The notes under the pieces were generated by a model, which worked only from the letters and a program-made list of their open reading frames with translations, was not told the origin of the DNA and did no database searches. A stretch of DNA of 64,000 nt from positions 1-64,000 of the forward strand of contig NZ_JAFIQV010000002.1 of the NCBI RefSeq assembly GCF_017356015.1, written 5' to 3'. Position numbers and translations under genes: made by a program. Below are positions 26,608-36,181 of the stretch, in pieces. This DNA is from Azospirillum sp. SYSU D00513. Lineage in GTDB: Bacteria > Pseudomonadota > Alphaproteobacteria > Azospirillales > Azospirillaceae. How positions within the stretch are numbered: the stretch's first letter is position 1; every line of letters begins with the position of its first letter.

Positions 26608-27394
26608 CCAGGTCGAGGATGACCGGAACGTGATCCGACGGCTTCGGCTCCCAGCCGCGGGCCTCGCGCAGGACCGTCATGCCGCGCAGCGCGTCCTTCA
26701 GCGGCGGCGTCACCCAGATGTGGTCGAGCCGGCGGCCGCGGTCGGACGCCGCCCAGTCCTTCGCCCGGTAGCTCCACCAGGTGTAGAGCTTCTCGTGGTC
26801 GGGAACGAAATGCCGCATCGCGTCCACCCAGCCGGCGGAGCGCTGCATGGCCCCCAGCTTCTCCACCTCGATGGGTGTGTGGGAGACGATCTTCAGCAGC
26901 TCCTTGTGGCTCCAGACGTCATGCTCAAGCGGCGCGATGTTGAGGTCGCCGACGAGGATCATCCGGCGGTCGGGGCTGCGCTTGGTGCTCAGCCACTCCG
27001 TCATCTCGTCCAGGAAGCTGAGCTTGTGCGCGAACTTGTCGTTCAGCGCCGGGTCGGGGATGTCGCCGCCGGCCGGGATGTAGACGCTGTGCAGCTCGAT
27101 CCCGCCCGGCAGCTCGGCCAGGGCGTGGCGGCAGTCCTGCTTGCCGCACCAGTGCTGCACGTCGCGCGACGCGAAGGGCAGCCGGGAGAGGATCGCGACG
27201 CCGTTGTAGCTCTTCATTCCATGGATGTGGGCGTGGACGTAGCCGCGGTCGGCGATGGGGCCGAGCGGGAAGTCCGGATCGACGACCTTCGTTTCCTGAA
27301 GGCAGATCACGTCGGGCCGCTGCTCGTCCATCAGGCGCAGCAGCAGGTCCATCCGCATGCGGACGGAGTTGATGTTCCAGGTGGCGATGCGCAT
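26600..27394 (-). CDS. xthA: Exodeoxyribonuclease III
   Basis: A 264-residue AP endonuclease/3' exonuclease of base-excision repair. The EEP-fold motifs are present: MRIATWNINSVRMR, ICLQETKV (metal Glu), GGIELHSVYIPAGGD, VGDLNIAPLEHDVW (catalytic Asp-x-Asn), RRLDHIWVTPPL and SDHVPVILDL (catalytic Asp-His). The length is normal. It lies 4 bp downstream of the FAH-family gene and overlaps the membrane protein gene, forming a three-gene minus-strand unit. Confidence 0.96.
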   Translation of the reverse strand: MRIATWNINSVRMRMDLLLRLMDEQRPDVICLQETKVVDPDFPLGPIADRGYVHAHIHGMKSYNGVAILSRLPFASRDVQHWCGKQDCRHALAELPGGIELHSVYIPAGGDIPDPALNDKFAHKLSFLDEMTEWLSTKRSPDRRMILVGDLNIAPLEHDVWSHKELLKIVSHTPIEVEKLGAMQRSAGWVDAMRHFVPDHEKLYTWWSYRAKDWAASDRGRRLDHIWVTPPLKDALRGMTVLREARGWEPKPSDHVPVILDLDV

Positions 27395-27398
27395 GGGA

Positions 27399-28082
27399 TC
27401 AGCCGATCGTGACGGTAAGGGTGCCGACGCCCTCGACGGCGCCCTCCAGGACGTCGCCCCGCGTCACGGCGGCAACGCCTTCCGGGGTTCCCGTCATGAT
27501 CAGGTCGCCCGGCTGGAGCGTGACGAAGCCGGAGAGATAGGCGATCGTCTCGGGGATGGACCAGATCAGGTCGGACAGGTCGCCCTTCTGGCGCGGTTCG
27601 CCGTTGACGGTCAGCGTCACCGCACCTCGGTCCGGATGGCCGATGTCGGCGGCCCGGCGCAGCGCGCCGCAGGGGGCCGAGTGGTCGAAGCCCTTGCCCA
27701 TGTCCCAGGGCTTGCCTTCCTTCTTGGCGGCGTTCTGCAGGTCGCGGCGCGTCATGTCCAGCCCGACCGCGTAGCCGAAGACATGGTCCAGCGCCCGGTC
27801 GACGGGGATGTCGGCGCCGCCGCGCCCGATGGCCACGACCAGCTCGATCTCGTGGTGCAGGTTCGCCGTCTTCGGCGGATAGGGCAGCACGGCGCCGTCC
27901 GGCAGGATCGCGTCGGCCGGCTTCATGAAGAAGAAGGGCGGCTCGCGGTCGGGATCGGCGCCCATCTCGCGCGCGTGGGCGGCGTAGTTGCGGCCGACGC
28001 AGTAGATGCGGCGAACCGGGAACGGGTCGCCGCCGGCGACGGGAAGGACGGGCTGGGGCCACAGGGGAATGGCGTGGGCCAT
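27399..28082 (-). CDS. Fumarylacetoacetate hydrolase family protein
   Basis: A 227-residue enzyme of the FAH superfamily. Family blocks are IYCVGRNYAAHAREMG, PPFFFMKPADAILP, NLHHEIELVVAIGR (metal Glu pair), YAVGLDMTRRDLQ, GKGFDHSAPCGALR and PGDLIMTGTPEGVA. Members act as hydratases, isomerases or acylpyruvate hydrolases in aromatic and keto-acid breakdown. The exact substrate cannot be set. The N-terminal domain is minimal, as in short acylpyruvase-like members. It is the first gene of the FAH-xthA-PH-like unit. Confidence 0.9.
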   Translation of the reverse strand: MAHAIPLWPQPVLPVAGGDPFPVRRIYCVGRNYAAHAREMGADPDREPPFFFMKPADAILPDGAVLPYPPKTANLHHEIELVVAIGRGGADIPVDRALDHVFGYAVGLDMTRRDLQNAAKKEGKPWDMGKGFDHSAPCGALRRAADIGHPDRGAVTLTVNGEPRQKGDLSDLIWSIPETIAYLSGFVTLQPGDLIMTGTPEGVAAVTRGDVLEGAVEGVGTLTVTIG

Positions 28083-28509
28083 TGGGGCGGCACTTTCGGC
28101 AGGTAGGCTGGAGACCTCACACCTACCGGAAAGCCGGCCCCCGACCAAGACTTGAAAACGCCCGGAAAGTGGTCGCGGCCGCCATGCGGCGCAAACCCTT
28201 GAGCAGGATGGGACCGGACATGACGACGCCCGGCCTTGGGGAGAGCCGGGCGTCGGGAAGCTCCGGGGGGAGGCCGCTGGCGGCAGGGGGGAGCCGCGGC
28301 GCGGACGACCGTCTCCCCGACGCGGTCGGCCCGGCCGGGAAGGGTCACTTCTTACCCTTGACGTGGCGATGCCCGCGCCGTTCGTCAATGCGCTCTCTGC
28401 ATGGCAGGCATGAGAAACAAGGCGGTTCGGACGGTTCTTGCTGACAAAAGCTTTGGAATCTTTATTCTATTTACCAAATATCCAGGCCCATAACCAACGG
28501 CTGAAAACA
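28083..28509. other. 427-bp divergent intergenic region with a strong hairpin
   Basis: It separates the FAH-family gene from the MarR-type gene. Bases 28225-28254 form a perfect 10-bp stem (gacgcccggc / gccgggcgtc) with a 10-base loop, with no T-run. Around 28450-28490 the sequence turns markedly A+T-rich (tttattctatttaccaaat), likely the MarR-gene promoter. I could not establish any gene here. A Cys-containing minus-strand frame ending near 28347 lacks a start. Confidence 0.5.
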
Positions 28510-29004
28510 TTGACCGACATCGAGCGCAACTCCCCGCCGGACCGCCGCACCCGCCTGCGTCCGAACAAGAGCGAAAAGCTCGCCCTCGGCCCCCTGCCGG
28601 AGCTGTTCGGCTACAACCTGCGCCGCGCGCAGGTGGCCGTGTTCCAGAGCTTCCAGGCCGCCGTTTCGCCGCATGACATCACGCCCGGCCAGTACGGCGT
28701 GCTCGTCATGATCAAGGAGAACGAGGGGCTGTCGCAGTCCGACCTGGGCACGGCCGTCGGCATCGACCGGTCCACCATGGTCGCGGTGATCGACCGGCTC
28801 GAGTCGCGGGGCCTCGTGGTCCGCGCGCCTTCGCCGAACGACCGCCGCTCCTACGCCCTGCGCCTGTCGCCGGAAGGCGAGAAGCTGATGGACGAGCTGA
28901 CCCCGCGCATTCAGGAGCATGACCAGGCCATGGTCGGCGGCCTGTCGGCGGAAGAACAGGCCCAGCTCAAGGATTTCCTGCGCCGGATCGTGCGCGGCGG
29001 CTGA
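28510..29004 (+). CDS. MarR family transcriptional regulator
   Basis: About 164 residues with a winged helix: ITPGQYGVLVMIKENEGLSQ, SDLGTAVGIDRSTMVAVIDR (recognition helix), LESRGLVVRAPSPNDRRSYA (wing) and LRLSPEGEKLMDEL. Such dimeric repressors respond to small phenolic or oxidant signals. There is no ATG; TTG 28510 (then TDIERNSPPDRR) fits best because the codons before it run through the A+T-rich promoter-like stretch. TTG 28438 would give 188 residues. The divergent FAH-family gene is a candidate target. A strong terminator follows. Confidence 0.88.
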   Translation: MTDIERNSPPDRRTRLRPNKSEKLALGPLPELFGYNLRRAQVAVFQSFQAAVSPHDITPGQYGVLVMIKENEGLSQSDLGTAVGIDRSTMVAVIDRLESRGLVVRAPSPNDRRSYALRLSPEGEKLMDELTPRIQEHDQAMVGGLSAEEQAQLKDFLRRIVRGG

Positions 29005-29036
29005 GCCAAGCCTCGCCGCGGGCCGAGAACGACGAA

Positions 29037-29069
29037 GCCCCACCCCCATCCGGGAGTGGGGCCTTTTTT
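29037..29069 (+). terminator. Rho-independent terminator after the MarR gene
   Basis: A 7-bp stem (gccccac / gtggggc) is followed by six Ts. It lies between convergent marR-type and lolA genes. Confidence 0.85.
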
Positions 29070-29080
29070 GTGCCCGGCCG

Positions 29081-29734
29081 TCAGTGGCCCATGCTGTTGC
29101 CGAAGCCGGAGCCGCTCTTCGGCTCGGCGAAATAGAAGAGGTCGCGGTCGAGGGGAACGCCGGTGCGCGGGTTGAGCAGCGCCACCTCCGTCACCATGCC
29201 CTGGGCGTCGCGCACCCGCCATTTGCGGAGCTGGAACGGCCGGTCCTCGAAGATCAGCGTGATGCTGCCCTTGCCCGGATCCTTGGTCTCGGACAGGGTC
29301 ACCTCGACCACGCCGGGGGTGTGCATGACCTCCTGCACCGTGACGTCGCCCGACAGGCGGATGTCCTTGCGCAGGATGAAGTCCGCCATGGTGGAGCCGA
29401 TCGGCGCGCTCGACTGCTGGCGCATCTCGCCGTCCCAGTAGAACAGGAAGCTGCCGTCGGCGACGATGAAGTCCTTCAGCGGCGCGTCATACTCCAGCCG
29501 CATGCGGCCCGGCCGCGACAGGTAGAAGGTCCCCGTCGCCTGGGCGCCGCTGGACGCCGCCTGCACGAACTTGGACTGCATGGTGCCGATGCCGTTCAGA
29601 TACTCCTCCACCTGCGCGAGGACGGCGCGGTCCTGCGCGGTGAGCGGCGCCGGCGCCGCCAGTGCCGAGGGCACGGGCAGGACGGCGGGGAGGCTGAGCG
29701 CAAGGGCGAAGAGGACGGCAAGGCGGCGGATCAC
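29081..29734 (-). CDS. lolA: Outer-membrane lipoprotein carrier protein LolA
   Basis: Periplasmic chaperone of about 217 residues that ferries lipoproteins from LolCDE to the outer membrane. The signal peptide is VIRRLAVLFALALSLPAV with GTG start 29734 (aggggaa upstream). The mature part shows the family pattern: YLNGIGTMQSKFVQAASSGA, ATGTFYLSRPGRMRLEYDAP, IVADGSFLFYWDGEMRQ and a C-terminal VALLNPRTGVPLDRDLFYF. It follows ftsK after 134 bp, an arrangement common in Alphaproteobacteria. Confidence 0.93.
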   Translation of the reverse strand: MIRRLAVLFALALSLPAVLPVPSALAAPAPLTAQDRAVLAQVEEYLNGIGTMQSKFVQAASSGAQATGTFYLSRPGRMRLEYDAPLKDFIVADGSFLFYWDGEMRQQSSAPIGSTMADFILRKDIRLSGDVTVQEVMHTPGVVEVTLSETKDPGKGSITLIFEDRPFQLRKWRVRDAQGMVTEVALLNPRTGVPLDRDLFYFAEPKSGSGFGNSMGH

Positions 29735-29868
29735 GGTGGGCGTTCCCCTGATGTCGGTCGGCCCCAGGCTATGGGGGCTTCCCGGCGGAAATGGGGCGGG
29801 AACGCGCGGGATCCAAGGGAATTTGCGGATAGGGGCGGGGGAGGAGCCGAAGCCCCTCCCCGCCGTCG

Positions 29869-32541
29869 TCACTCGTCGATGTTCCGCGCCAGCACCTCGC
29901 GCTTGCCGGCGTGGTTGGGCTTGCTGACGACGCCCTCGGCCTCCATGCGCTCGATCAGCCGGGCGGCGGAGTTGTAGCCGATGCGGAGCTGGCGCTGGAT
30001 GAAGCTGGTCGAGGCCTTGCGCTCGCGGCAGACCACCGCGACCGCCTTGTCGTACATCTCGTCGCCGGAGGAGGAGCCGACCGCCCCGCCCTCGTCGAAG
30101 GCGCCGCCCTCCTCGTCGTCCTCGGTGATGGCGTCCACGTAGCTGGGCTCGCCCTGCGCCTTGAGGAACTTGACGATCTGCTCGACCTCGCCGTCGGCGA
30201 CGAAGGGGCCGTGGACGCGGGTGACGCGTCCGCCGCCGGCCATGTAGAGCATGTCGCCCTGACCCAGCAGTTGTTCGGCCCCCTGTTCGCCGAGGATGGT
30301 GCGGCTGTCGATCTTGGAGGTGACCTGGAAGCTGATGCGGGTCGGGAAGTTGGCCTTGATGGTGCCGGTGATGACGTCCACCGACGGGCGCTGGGTCGCC
30401 ATGATCAGGTGGATGCCCGCCGCGCGCGCCATCTGCGCCAGCCGCTGGATCGCCGCCTCGATGTCCTTGCCGGCCACCAGCATCAGGTCGGCCATCTCGT
30501 CCACGATGACCACGATGTAGGGAAGCTCGGTGAGGTCGAGCGGCTGCTCCTCGAAGATCGGCTTGCCGGTGTCTGGGTCGAAGCCGGTCTGCACGCGGCG
30601 GGTCAGCGACTCACCGTTCTCGCGCGCCTCGCGCAGGCGGGCGTTGTAGCCCTCGATGTTGCGCACGCCGAGCTTGGACATGTTGCGGTAGCGGTCCTCC
30701 ATCTCCCGCACCGTCCATTTCAGCGCGACCACCGCCTTCTTCGGGTCGGTGACGACCGGCGTCAGCAGGTGCGGGATGCCCTCGTAGACCGACAGCTCCA
30801 GCATCTTCGGGTCGATCATGATGAAGCGGCAGCGCTCCGGCGGCAGCCGGTAGAGCAGCGACAGGATCATGGTGTTGATCGCCACCGACTTGCCCGAGCC
30901 GGTCGTGCCGGCCACCAGCAGGTGGGGGAAGCGGGCAAGGTCGGCCACGATCGGCTGTCCGCCGATGTCCTTGCCGAGCGCCAGCACCAGCTTGCCGGGA
31001 TTCCGCTCGAAGACGTCGGACGCCATCATCTCGCGCAGCAGCACCGTCTCGCGCTTGGCGTTGGGCAGCTCGATGCCGATGACGTTGCGGCCCGGCACCA
31101 CGGCGACGCGCACCGACACGGCACTCATGGAGCGGGCGATGTCGTCGGCCAGCCCGATGACGCGCGAGGACTTGGTGCCCGGTGCCGGTTCCAGCTCATA
31201 GAGCGTGACCACCGGGCCGGGGTGGACCTTCTGCACCTCGCCGCGCACGCCGAAGTCGGACAGCACGCCCTCCAGCGACTCGGCGTTGCGGCGCAGCACC
31301 GATTCGTCCACCTGCTCGCCGCGCGACCCGGCGGGCGGAAGCTGGAGCAGGTCGAGCGGCGGCAGCTCGTAGCCGTCCGGCTCATCCAGCGGCAGGACAT
31401 GCTGGTGCGGCGGGACGCTCCGGACCTTGTCCGGCTGGGTCTGGCCGAAGGCGGGTTTCACGACCGCGATGGCGGGACGCTCCGGGTCGCGGTCGCGGTC
31501 CGGCAGCGCCGGCGCGTCCACCGCGTCCTCGGTCAGCACGGGCGTCGGCACGGAGGACAGGACCGGCTCGGTCCGGCCGATCACCGGGTCGCGGCGCAGG
31601 CGCCGTCCGGCGTGACGGTCCCGTTCCTCCTGCGCGTCGGCGAAGGCGGCCTCGTCGAAATCGTCCAGCGCCGGCCCGCCGGCCGTCCCGAGTCGCGGCG
31701 CGTGGCGCATGAGGTCGCCGGTCCGGCGGACGGCGCCGCGCGCCGCACCGGCGACGGCACCGGCGGCCGCCAGGGCGCCGCGCCCGCTCAGCAGCGAAGC
31801 ACCCGCGCGCAGGCCGCGCCCGGCGGCGCCGACCAGCCCGAACAGCGAGCGGACGCTGCTCAGCCACTCGCGGATCGACAGACCCATGGCGACGAACAGG
31901 ATCAGGCCGGCGGCCACCGCCGCCGAGGTCGAGACGGCCTCGCGCGCGGAGTCGCCGAACAGGCCGCTGACGCCCTCCAGCAGCACCTTGCCGACGCTGC
32001 CGCCGGGAAGCGGCTGGAGAGGGTCCTGCTGGCCGGGCGTCAGGCCCGACAGCGCCATGGCGGCGAGCAGCACGCCCCACAGACCGAGCACGAGGCGGAA
32101 CAGCGGGTGGCGGATCGTCTTCTGGGCGCCCAGCCGCCAGCCCCAGAACATCGGCACCAGCGCCACCAGGAAGGCGGCCCAGCCCAAGGACTGGATCAGC
32201 AGGTCGGCGAGATGGGCGCCGGGCGTGCCGAACAGGTTGTGCGTGTCCGGCTCGCCCGACGGGACCGAGTTCCAGGAGGGGTCGGACGGGTCGTAGCTGC
32301 CCAGCACCACCATCAGCGCCAGCCCGACCATCCCGAAGGCGAAGCCCAGCAGTTCCCGCGTGCGCGCCACCACGAAGGCGCGCGTCGCCGGAGAGAAGAA
32401 GGGCGGCTTCTCCGGCCGGCCGGAGCGCGGCTTGCGCCCGCCCGCGGCGAGCGGTGCCGCACCCGGCACCGCCGAGGCGCGGCCGGCCGCCGCGCGGGCG
32501 CTGGTCGCGGCGCTGCCGCGGGGGGTCGCCGGCTTGGCCAT
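29869..32541 (-). CDS. ftsK: DNA translocase FtsK
   Basis: Septum-anchored translocase of about 890 residues that clears chromosome termini and activates XerCD at dif. Four to five membrane segments occupy residues ~50-210. A Pro/Arg/Asp-rich linker follows, then the motor: alpha/beta domain with Walker A VAGTTGSGKSVAIN near residue 545 and Walker B YIVVIVDEMADLM near 675, and the C-terminal gamma winged helix (FIQRQLRIGYNSAARLIERM) that reads KOPS. The start at 32541 (MAKPATPRGSA) is chosen over 32568. Its own orienting sequence in this genus is unknown to me, which matters for the repeated 9-mer reported below. Confidence 0.95.
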   Translation of the reverse strand: MAKPATPRGSAATSARAAAGRASAVPGAAPLAAGGRKPRSGRPEKPPFFSPATRAFVVARTRELLGFAFGMVGLALMVVLGSYDPSDPSWNSVPSGEPDTHNLFGTPGAHLADLLIQSLGWAAFLVALVPMFWGWRLGAQKTIRHPLFRLVLGLWGVLLAAMALSGLTPGQQDPLQPLPGGSVGKVLLEGVSGLFGDSAREAVSTSAAVAAGLILFVAMGLSIREWLSSVRSLFGLVGAAGRGLRAGASLLSGRGALAAAGAVAGAARGAVRRTGDLMRHAPRLGTAGGPALDDFDEAAFADAQEERDRHAGRRLRRDPVIGRTEPVLSSVPTPVLTEDAVDAPALPDRDRDPERPAIAVVKPAFGQTQPDKVRSVPPHQHVLPLDEPDGYELPPLDLLQLPPAGSRGEQVDESVLRRNAESLEGVLSDFGVRGEVQKVHPGPVVTLYELEPAPGTKSSRVIGLADDIARSMSAVSVRVAVVPGRNVIGIELPNAKRETVLLREMMASDVFERNPGKLVLALGKDIGGQPIVADLARFPHLLVAGTTGSGKSVAINTMILSLLYRLPPERCRFIMIDPKMLELSVYEGIPHLLTPVVTDPKKAVVALKWTVREMEDRYRNMSKLGVRNIEGYNARLREARENGESLTRRVQTGFDPDTGKPIFEEQPLDLTELPYIVVIVDEMADLMLVAGKDIEAAIQRLAQMARAAGIHLIMATQRPSVDVITGTIKANFPTRISFQVTSKIDSRTILGEQGAEQLLGQGDMLYMAGGGRVTRVHGPFVADGEVEQIVKFLKAQGEPSYVDAITEDDEEGGAFDEGGAVGSSSGDEMYDKAVAVVCRERKASTSFIQRQLRIGYNSAARLIERMEAEGVVSKPNHAGKREVLARNIDE

Positions 32542-32608
32542 CCTGCTGGAACCTTTTTTAAAAACCACGGACGAAGGTCCTTCGCGCTGTCGGGAACTGT
32601 CGGAAAGG

Positions 32609-33916
32609 TCAGCCGAGGATGCGCACGATGCTGGCGCAGGCCTGGGCGATGGTGTCGGTGTCCTGGACCAGGGCCACCCGGATGAAGGCGGCGCCCGGAT
32701 TCTCCTGCCCCGGGACGGGGTGGGTCAGATAGGCGCCGGGAAGCACGCGGATGGCGCCTTCCGCCCACAGGCGGCGGGCCGCCTCCTCGCCGTCGCCGAC
32801 CTCCAGCCACAGGAAGAAGCCACCGTCCGGACGCCTGTATCCGTAGCGGCCGCCGATCTCGGCCTCGGCGGCCTCGAACTTGGCGCGGTAGGCGCGGCGG
32901 TTCTCCTCCACATGCGCCTCGTCGCGCCACATGGCCGCACTCGCCGCGACGACGGGCAGCGGCATGCCGGCGTTGGAATAGCTGCGCACCCGCGAGAAGA
33001 GCGCGATCAGCTCCGGATCGCCGGCCACGAAGCCGGAGCGCAGGCCCGCCGCACTCGACCGCTTGGACAGGGAATGGAAGACCAGGATGTTGGCCCAGGG
33101 CCGGGCCGGGTCGCCCTCCCCCGTGTCCAACATGGAGGCCGCGACCTCGAGCGCCCCCACCGGCGGCCGGTCGAAATAGATCTCCGCGTAGCACTCGTCC
33201 ATCGCCAGCACGAAGCCGTGGCGGCGGGCGAGCCCGATGGCGCGCCGGATGTAGGCGGCGTTGGCGGCGGCCCCCTGCGGGTTGGCCGGGGTGCAGAGAT
33301 AGAAGAGCGCCGTGCGCTCCAGCAGCTCCGGCTCCAGCGCGTCCAGGTCGGGCAGGAAGCCCGTCGCGCGCGTCGCCGGCAGGAAGACCGGCTCCGCCCC
33401 GGCCAGCAGTGCGGCCCCCTCATAGGGCGCGTAGAAGGGGTTGGGCATCAGCACGGCCGGCTGGCGGCCCGCCTTGCGCTCGGGCACCGCCGTTCCGGCC
33501 AGGAGATACAGCCCCTCGCGCGTTCCCGACAGCGGCAGGACGGAGCGCTCGGCGTCGAACAGCCCGGCCGGCAGGCCGTAGCGCCGGGTCAGCCAATCGC
33601 CGACGGCGGCCCGGAAGTCGGGCGTGCCGGCCACCGGGGGGTATTTGCCCCAGAGATGGAGGTTGGCGCGGAGCTGCTCGTCCAGCAGGGCGGGCGGCTG
33701 GTGCTGCGGCTCGCCGACCGACAGCATGATCGGCGCGACGTTGGCGCGCGGGCGCACGTCCTTCAGCAGGTTGGCCAGCCGCGTGAAGGGATAGTCGGTC
33801 AGCCGGCCGAGGCGGTCGTTGCCGAGCGCGGCGGCGTCGGTGGGGGAGGTTTGCGTGGAAATGCCGAAATGCGCGGCACCGGGGTTCGGTGCGGCGCCGG
33901 ATGCCGGTGTGGCCAT
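32609..33916 (-). CDS. dapC: Class I PLP-dependent aminotransferase, succinyldiaminopimelate (DapC)-like
   Basis: A 435-residue fold-type I aminotransferase. DapC-like features are RLTDYPFTRLANLLKDVRP, IMLSVGEPQHQPPALLDEQL, YPPVAGTPDFRAAVGDWLTR, RRYGLPAGLFDAERSVLPLS, GTREGLYLL, FYLCTPANPQGAAAN and the PLP lysine in VFHSLSKRSSAAGLRSGFV. The likely reaction is transamination of N-succinyl-2-amino-6-ketopimelate in lysine/peptidoglycan synthesis. I recall an aminotransferase gene called aat next to glnZ in Azospirillum brasilense, which this probably equals. ATG 33916 has aaggcgg upstream. About 30 residues precede the conserved region. Confidence 0.85.
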   Translation of the reverse strand: MATPASGAAPNPGAAHFGISTQTSPTDAAALGNDRLGRLTDYPFTRLANLLKDVRPRANVAPIMLSVGEPQHQPPALLDEQLRANLHLWGKYPPVAGTPDFRAAVGDWLTRRYGLPAGLFDAERSVLPLSGTREGLYLLAGTAVPERKAGRQPAVLMPNPFYAPYEGAALLAGAEPVFLPATRATGFLPDLDALEPELLERTALFYLCTPANPQGAAANAAYIRRAIGLARRHGFVLAMDECYAEIYFDRPPVGALEVAASMLDTGEGDPARPWANILVFHSLSKRSSAAGLRSGFVAGDPELIALFSRVRSYSNAGMPLPVVAASAAMWRDEAHVEENRRAYRAKFEAAEAEIGGRYGYRRPDGGFFLWLEVGDGEEAARRLWAEGAIRVLPGAYLTHPVPGQENPGAAFIRVALVQDTDTIAQACASIVRILG

Positions 33917-34144
33917 GCCGCCTTGGGTCCTTCGCTGGGCTCGCCCGCGCTGGGCTGGATGGTTCAGCGGTGCGGGGAAGCCCCGAGGGCGGACCGTTGC
34001 CGGCCCCGGCCCGAACGCAAGGCCCGCACCCATCACCAGCGATCTTACCGGTCGGCGGCGAGGCGGCACAAGGGCACAAAACCGGACAAGTTTTCCGGAA
34101 GGCAGGCCTTTGGCGGGGGCGGAAACGGATCGCCCCGCGCGGCG

Positions 34145-34185
34145 CGTCCCGGCGCCCGCCTGCCGGAGAGGCGGGCGCCGGGACG
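34145..34185 (-). terminator. Long hairpin between glnZ and dapC-like gene
   Basis: A perfect 17-bp GC-rich inverted repeat (cgtcccggcgcccgcct / aggcgggcgccgggacg) with a 7-base loop starts 18 bp beyond the glnZ stop. No T-run follows in the direction of transcription. It may be a Rho-assisted terminator or an mRNA-stabilising element that makes glnZ message more abundant than the downstream gene. Confidence 0.65.
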
Positions 34186-34202
34186 TGAGGGCGGTTCGCC
34201 GC

Positions 34203-34848
<646 letters not shown>

Positions 34849-36126
34849 ATGACCGACCCGGTCACCCCCACGGTGGAAGGCACGGCGAAGGCCCAAACGG
34901 CCGGGATCATCACCACGGACGTCGTGGTGCTGGGCGGCGGGCTCGCCGGGCTCAGCATGGCGGCGGCGCTGGCGACCGCCGGCGTGCCGGTGGTCTGCAT
35001 CGACCGCGACAGCCCGGACGCGCGGGCCGGCGCCGAATTCGACATCCGCACCACCGCCATCTCCTACGGCTCGATGAAGGTGCTGGACGGGGTCGGGGTG
35101 TGGGCGCACATGGCCGGACAGGCCGGGCCGATCCTGGACATCCGCGTCGCCAACCAGTTCTCGCCCCTGTTCGTGCATTACGACCACCGGGAGCTGAGCT
35201 TCGAGGGGGAGCACAAGCCCTTCGGCTGGATCCTCGACAACAAGGACATGCGCCGGGCGCTCTTCGCCCGCGTGGCCGAACTGCCGGGCTTGGTGCATCT
35301 GGCGCCGGCCCAGGCCGTGTCGGTCGAGCGGTCGCGCAACGGTGCCTCGGTCACGCTCGCCGACGGGCGGGTGGTGCGGGCGCGGCTGGTGGTGGGGGCC
35401 GACGGCCGACGCTCGCTGGCGCGCGACAGTGCGAAGATCGGGCTGCGCCAGTGGCGCTACGACCAGACCGCCATCGTCTGCACCATCGGCCATTCGGAGC
35501 CGCACAACGGCGTCGCGGTCGAGCATTTCCTGCCCAACGGCCCCTTCGCGGTCCTGCCCATGTCGGGCAACCGCTCCTCGATCGTCTGGAGCGAGAACTC
35601 GTCGCTGGCCGGCATCTACATGAAGCTGTCCGACGCCGAGTTCATCGCCGAGCTGGACCGCCGCTCCGGCGGCTATCTCGGCGACATCGAGCTGCTGTCC
35701 CGGCGCGAGGCCTGGCCGCTCTCCGTCTCGCTCGCCAAGAGCTTCATCGCCGAGCGGCTGGCGCTGGTGGGCGAGGCCGCCCACGCCATCCACCCCATCG
35801 CCGGCCAGGGATTGAACCTAGGCCTGCGCGACGTGGCGGCGCTGGCCGAGGTGATCGTGGACGCGCACCGGCTGGGGCTGGACGTCGGCTCGCCCGAAGT
35901 GCTCGCCCGCTTCCAGCGCTGGCGCCGCTTCGACACGGTGGTGCTGGCCGCCGTCTGCGACGGGCTGGTCCACCTCTTCTCCAACAACATCCCGCCGGTG
36001 CGCCTCGCCCGCGAGGTGGGGCTTGCCGTCGTCAACCGCCTGCCGCCCTTGAAGCGCCTCTTCATGCGCCACGCCATGGGGGTGGTCGGCGACCTGCCGC
36101 GCCTGATCCGCGGGGCGCCGCTGTAA
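34849..36126 (+). CDS. UbiH/UbiF/COQ6-family FAD monooxygenase
   Basis: A 425-residue class A flavoprotein hydroxylase of ubiquinone synthesis. The FAD dinucleotide motif is VVLGGGLAGLSMAAALATAG, the second FAD/NADPH motif is LVVGADGRRSLARDSA and the third is ALVGEAAHAIHPIAGQGLNL. Which ring position it hydroxylates cannot be decided from sequence. ATG 34849 has gagggca upstream. It is divergent from glnZ, as I recall for Azospirillum brasilense. A small hairpin with the repeated 9-mer follows the stop. Confidence 0.93.
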   Translation: MTDPVTPTVEGTAKAQTAGIITTDVVVLGGGLAGLSMAAALATAGVPVVCIDRDSPDARAGAEFDIRTTAISYGSMKVLDGVGVWAHMAGQAGPILDIRVANQFSPLFVHYDHRELSFEGEHKPFGWILDNKDMRRALFARVAELPGLVHLAPAQAVSVERSRNGASVTLADGRVVRARLVVGADGRRSLARDSAKIGLRQWRYDQTAIVCTIGHSEPHNGVAVEHFLPNGPFAVLPMSGNRSSIVWSENSSLAGIYMKLSDAEFIAELDRRSGGYLGDIELLSRREAWPLSVSLAKSFIAERLALVGEAAHAIHPIAGQGLNLGLRDVAALAEVIVDAHRLGLDVGSPEVLARFQRWRRFDTVVLAAVCDGLVHLFSNNIPPVRLAREVGLAVVNRLPPLKRLFMRHAMGVVGDLPRLIRGAPL

Positions 36127-36150
36127 GGGGGCGGCGCTGGAATGGGGTGC

Positions 36151-36171
36151 GGCCGGTTGACGCAACCGGCC
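36151..36171. terminator. Short hairpin carrying the TTGACGCAA element
   Basis: A perfect 9-bp stem (ggccggttg / caaccggcc) with loop acg, between convergent ubiH-like and coiled-coil genes. There is no T-run. The 9-base element discussed in the findings (36157-36165) spans the loop. Confidence 0.5.
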
Positions 36172-36181
36172 GGAGTTCGGG

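Noticed and set aside
28290..28410. Minus-strand Cys-containing small protein (…CLPCRERIDERRG…)
   Set aside because: The frame looks gene-like but has no start codon before an upstream stop and no ribosome site.
28438..28509. Longer start (TTG 28438) for the MarR regulator
   Set aside because: The added codons run through an A+T-rich promoter-like stretch and look non-coding; kept only as an alternative.
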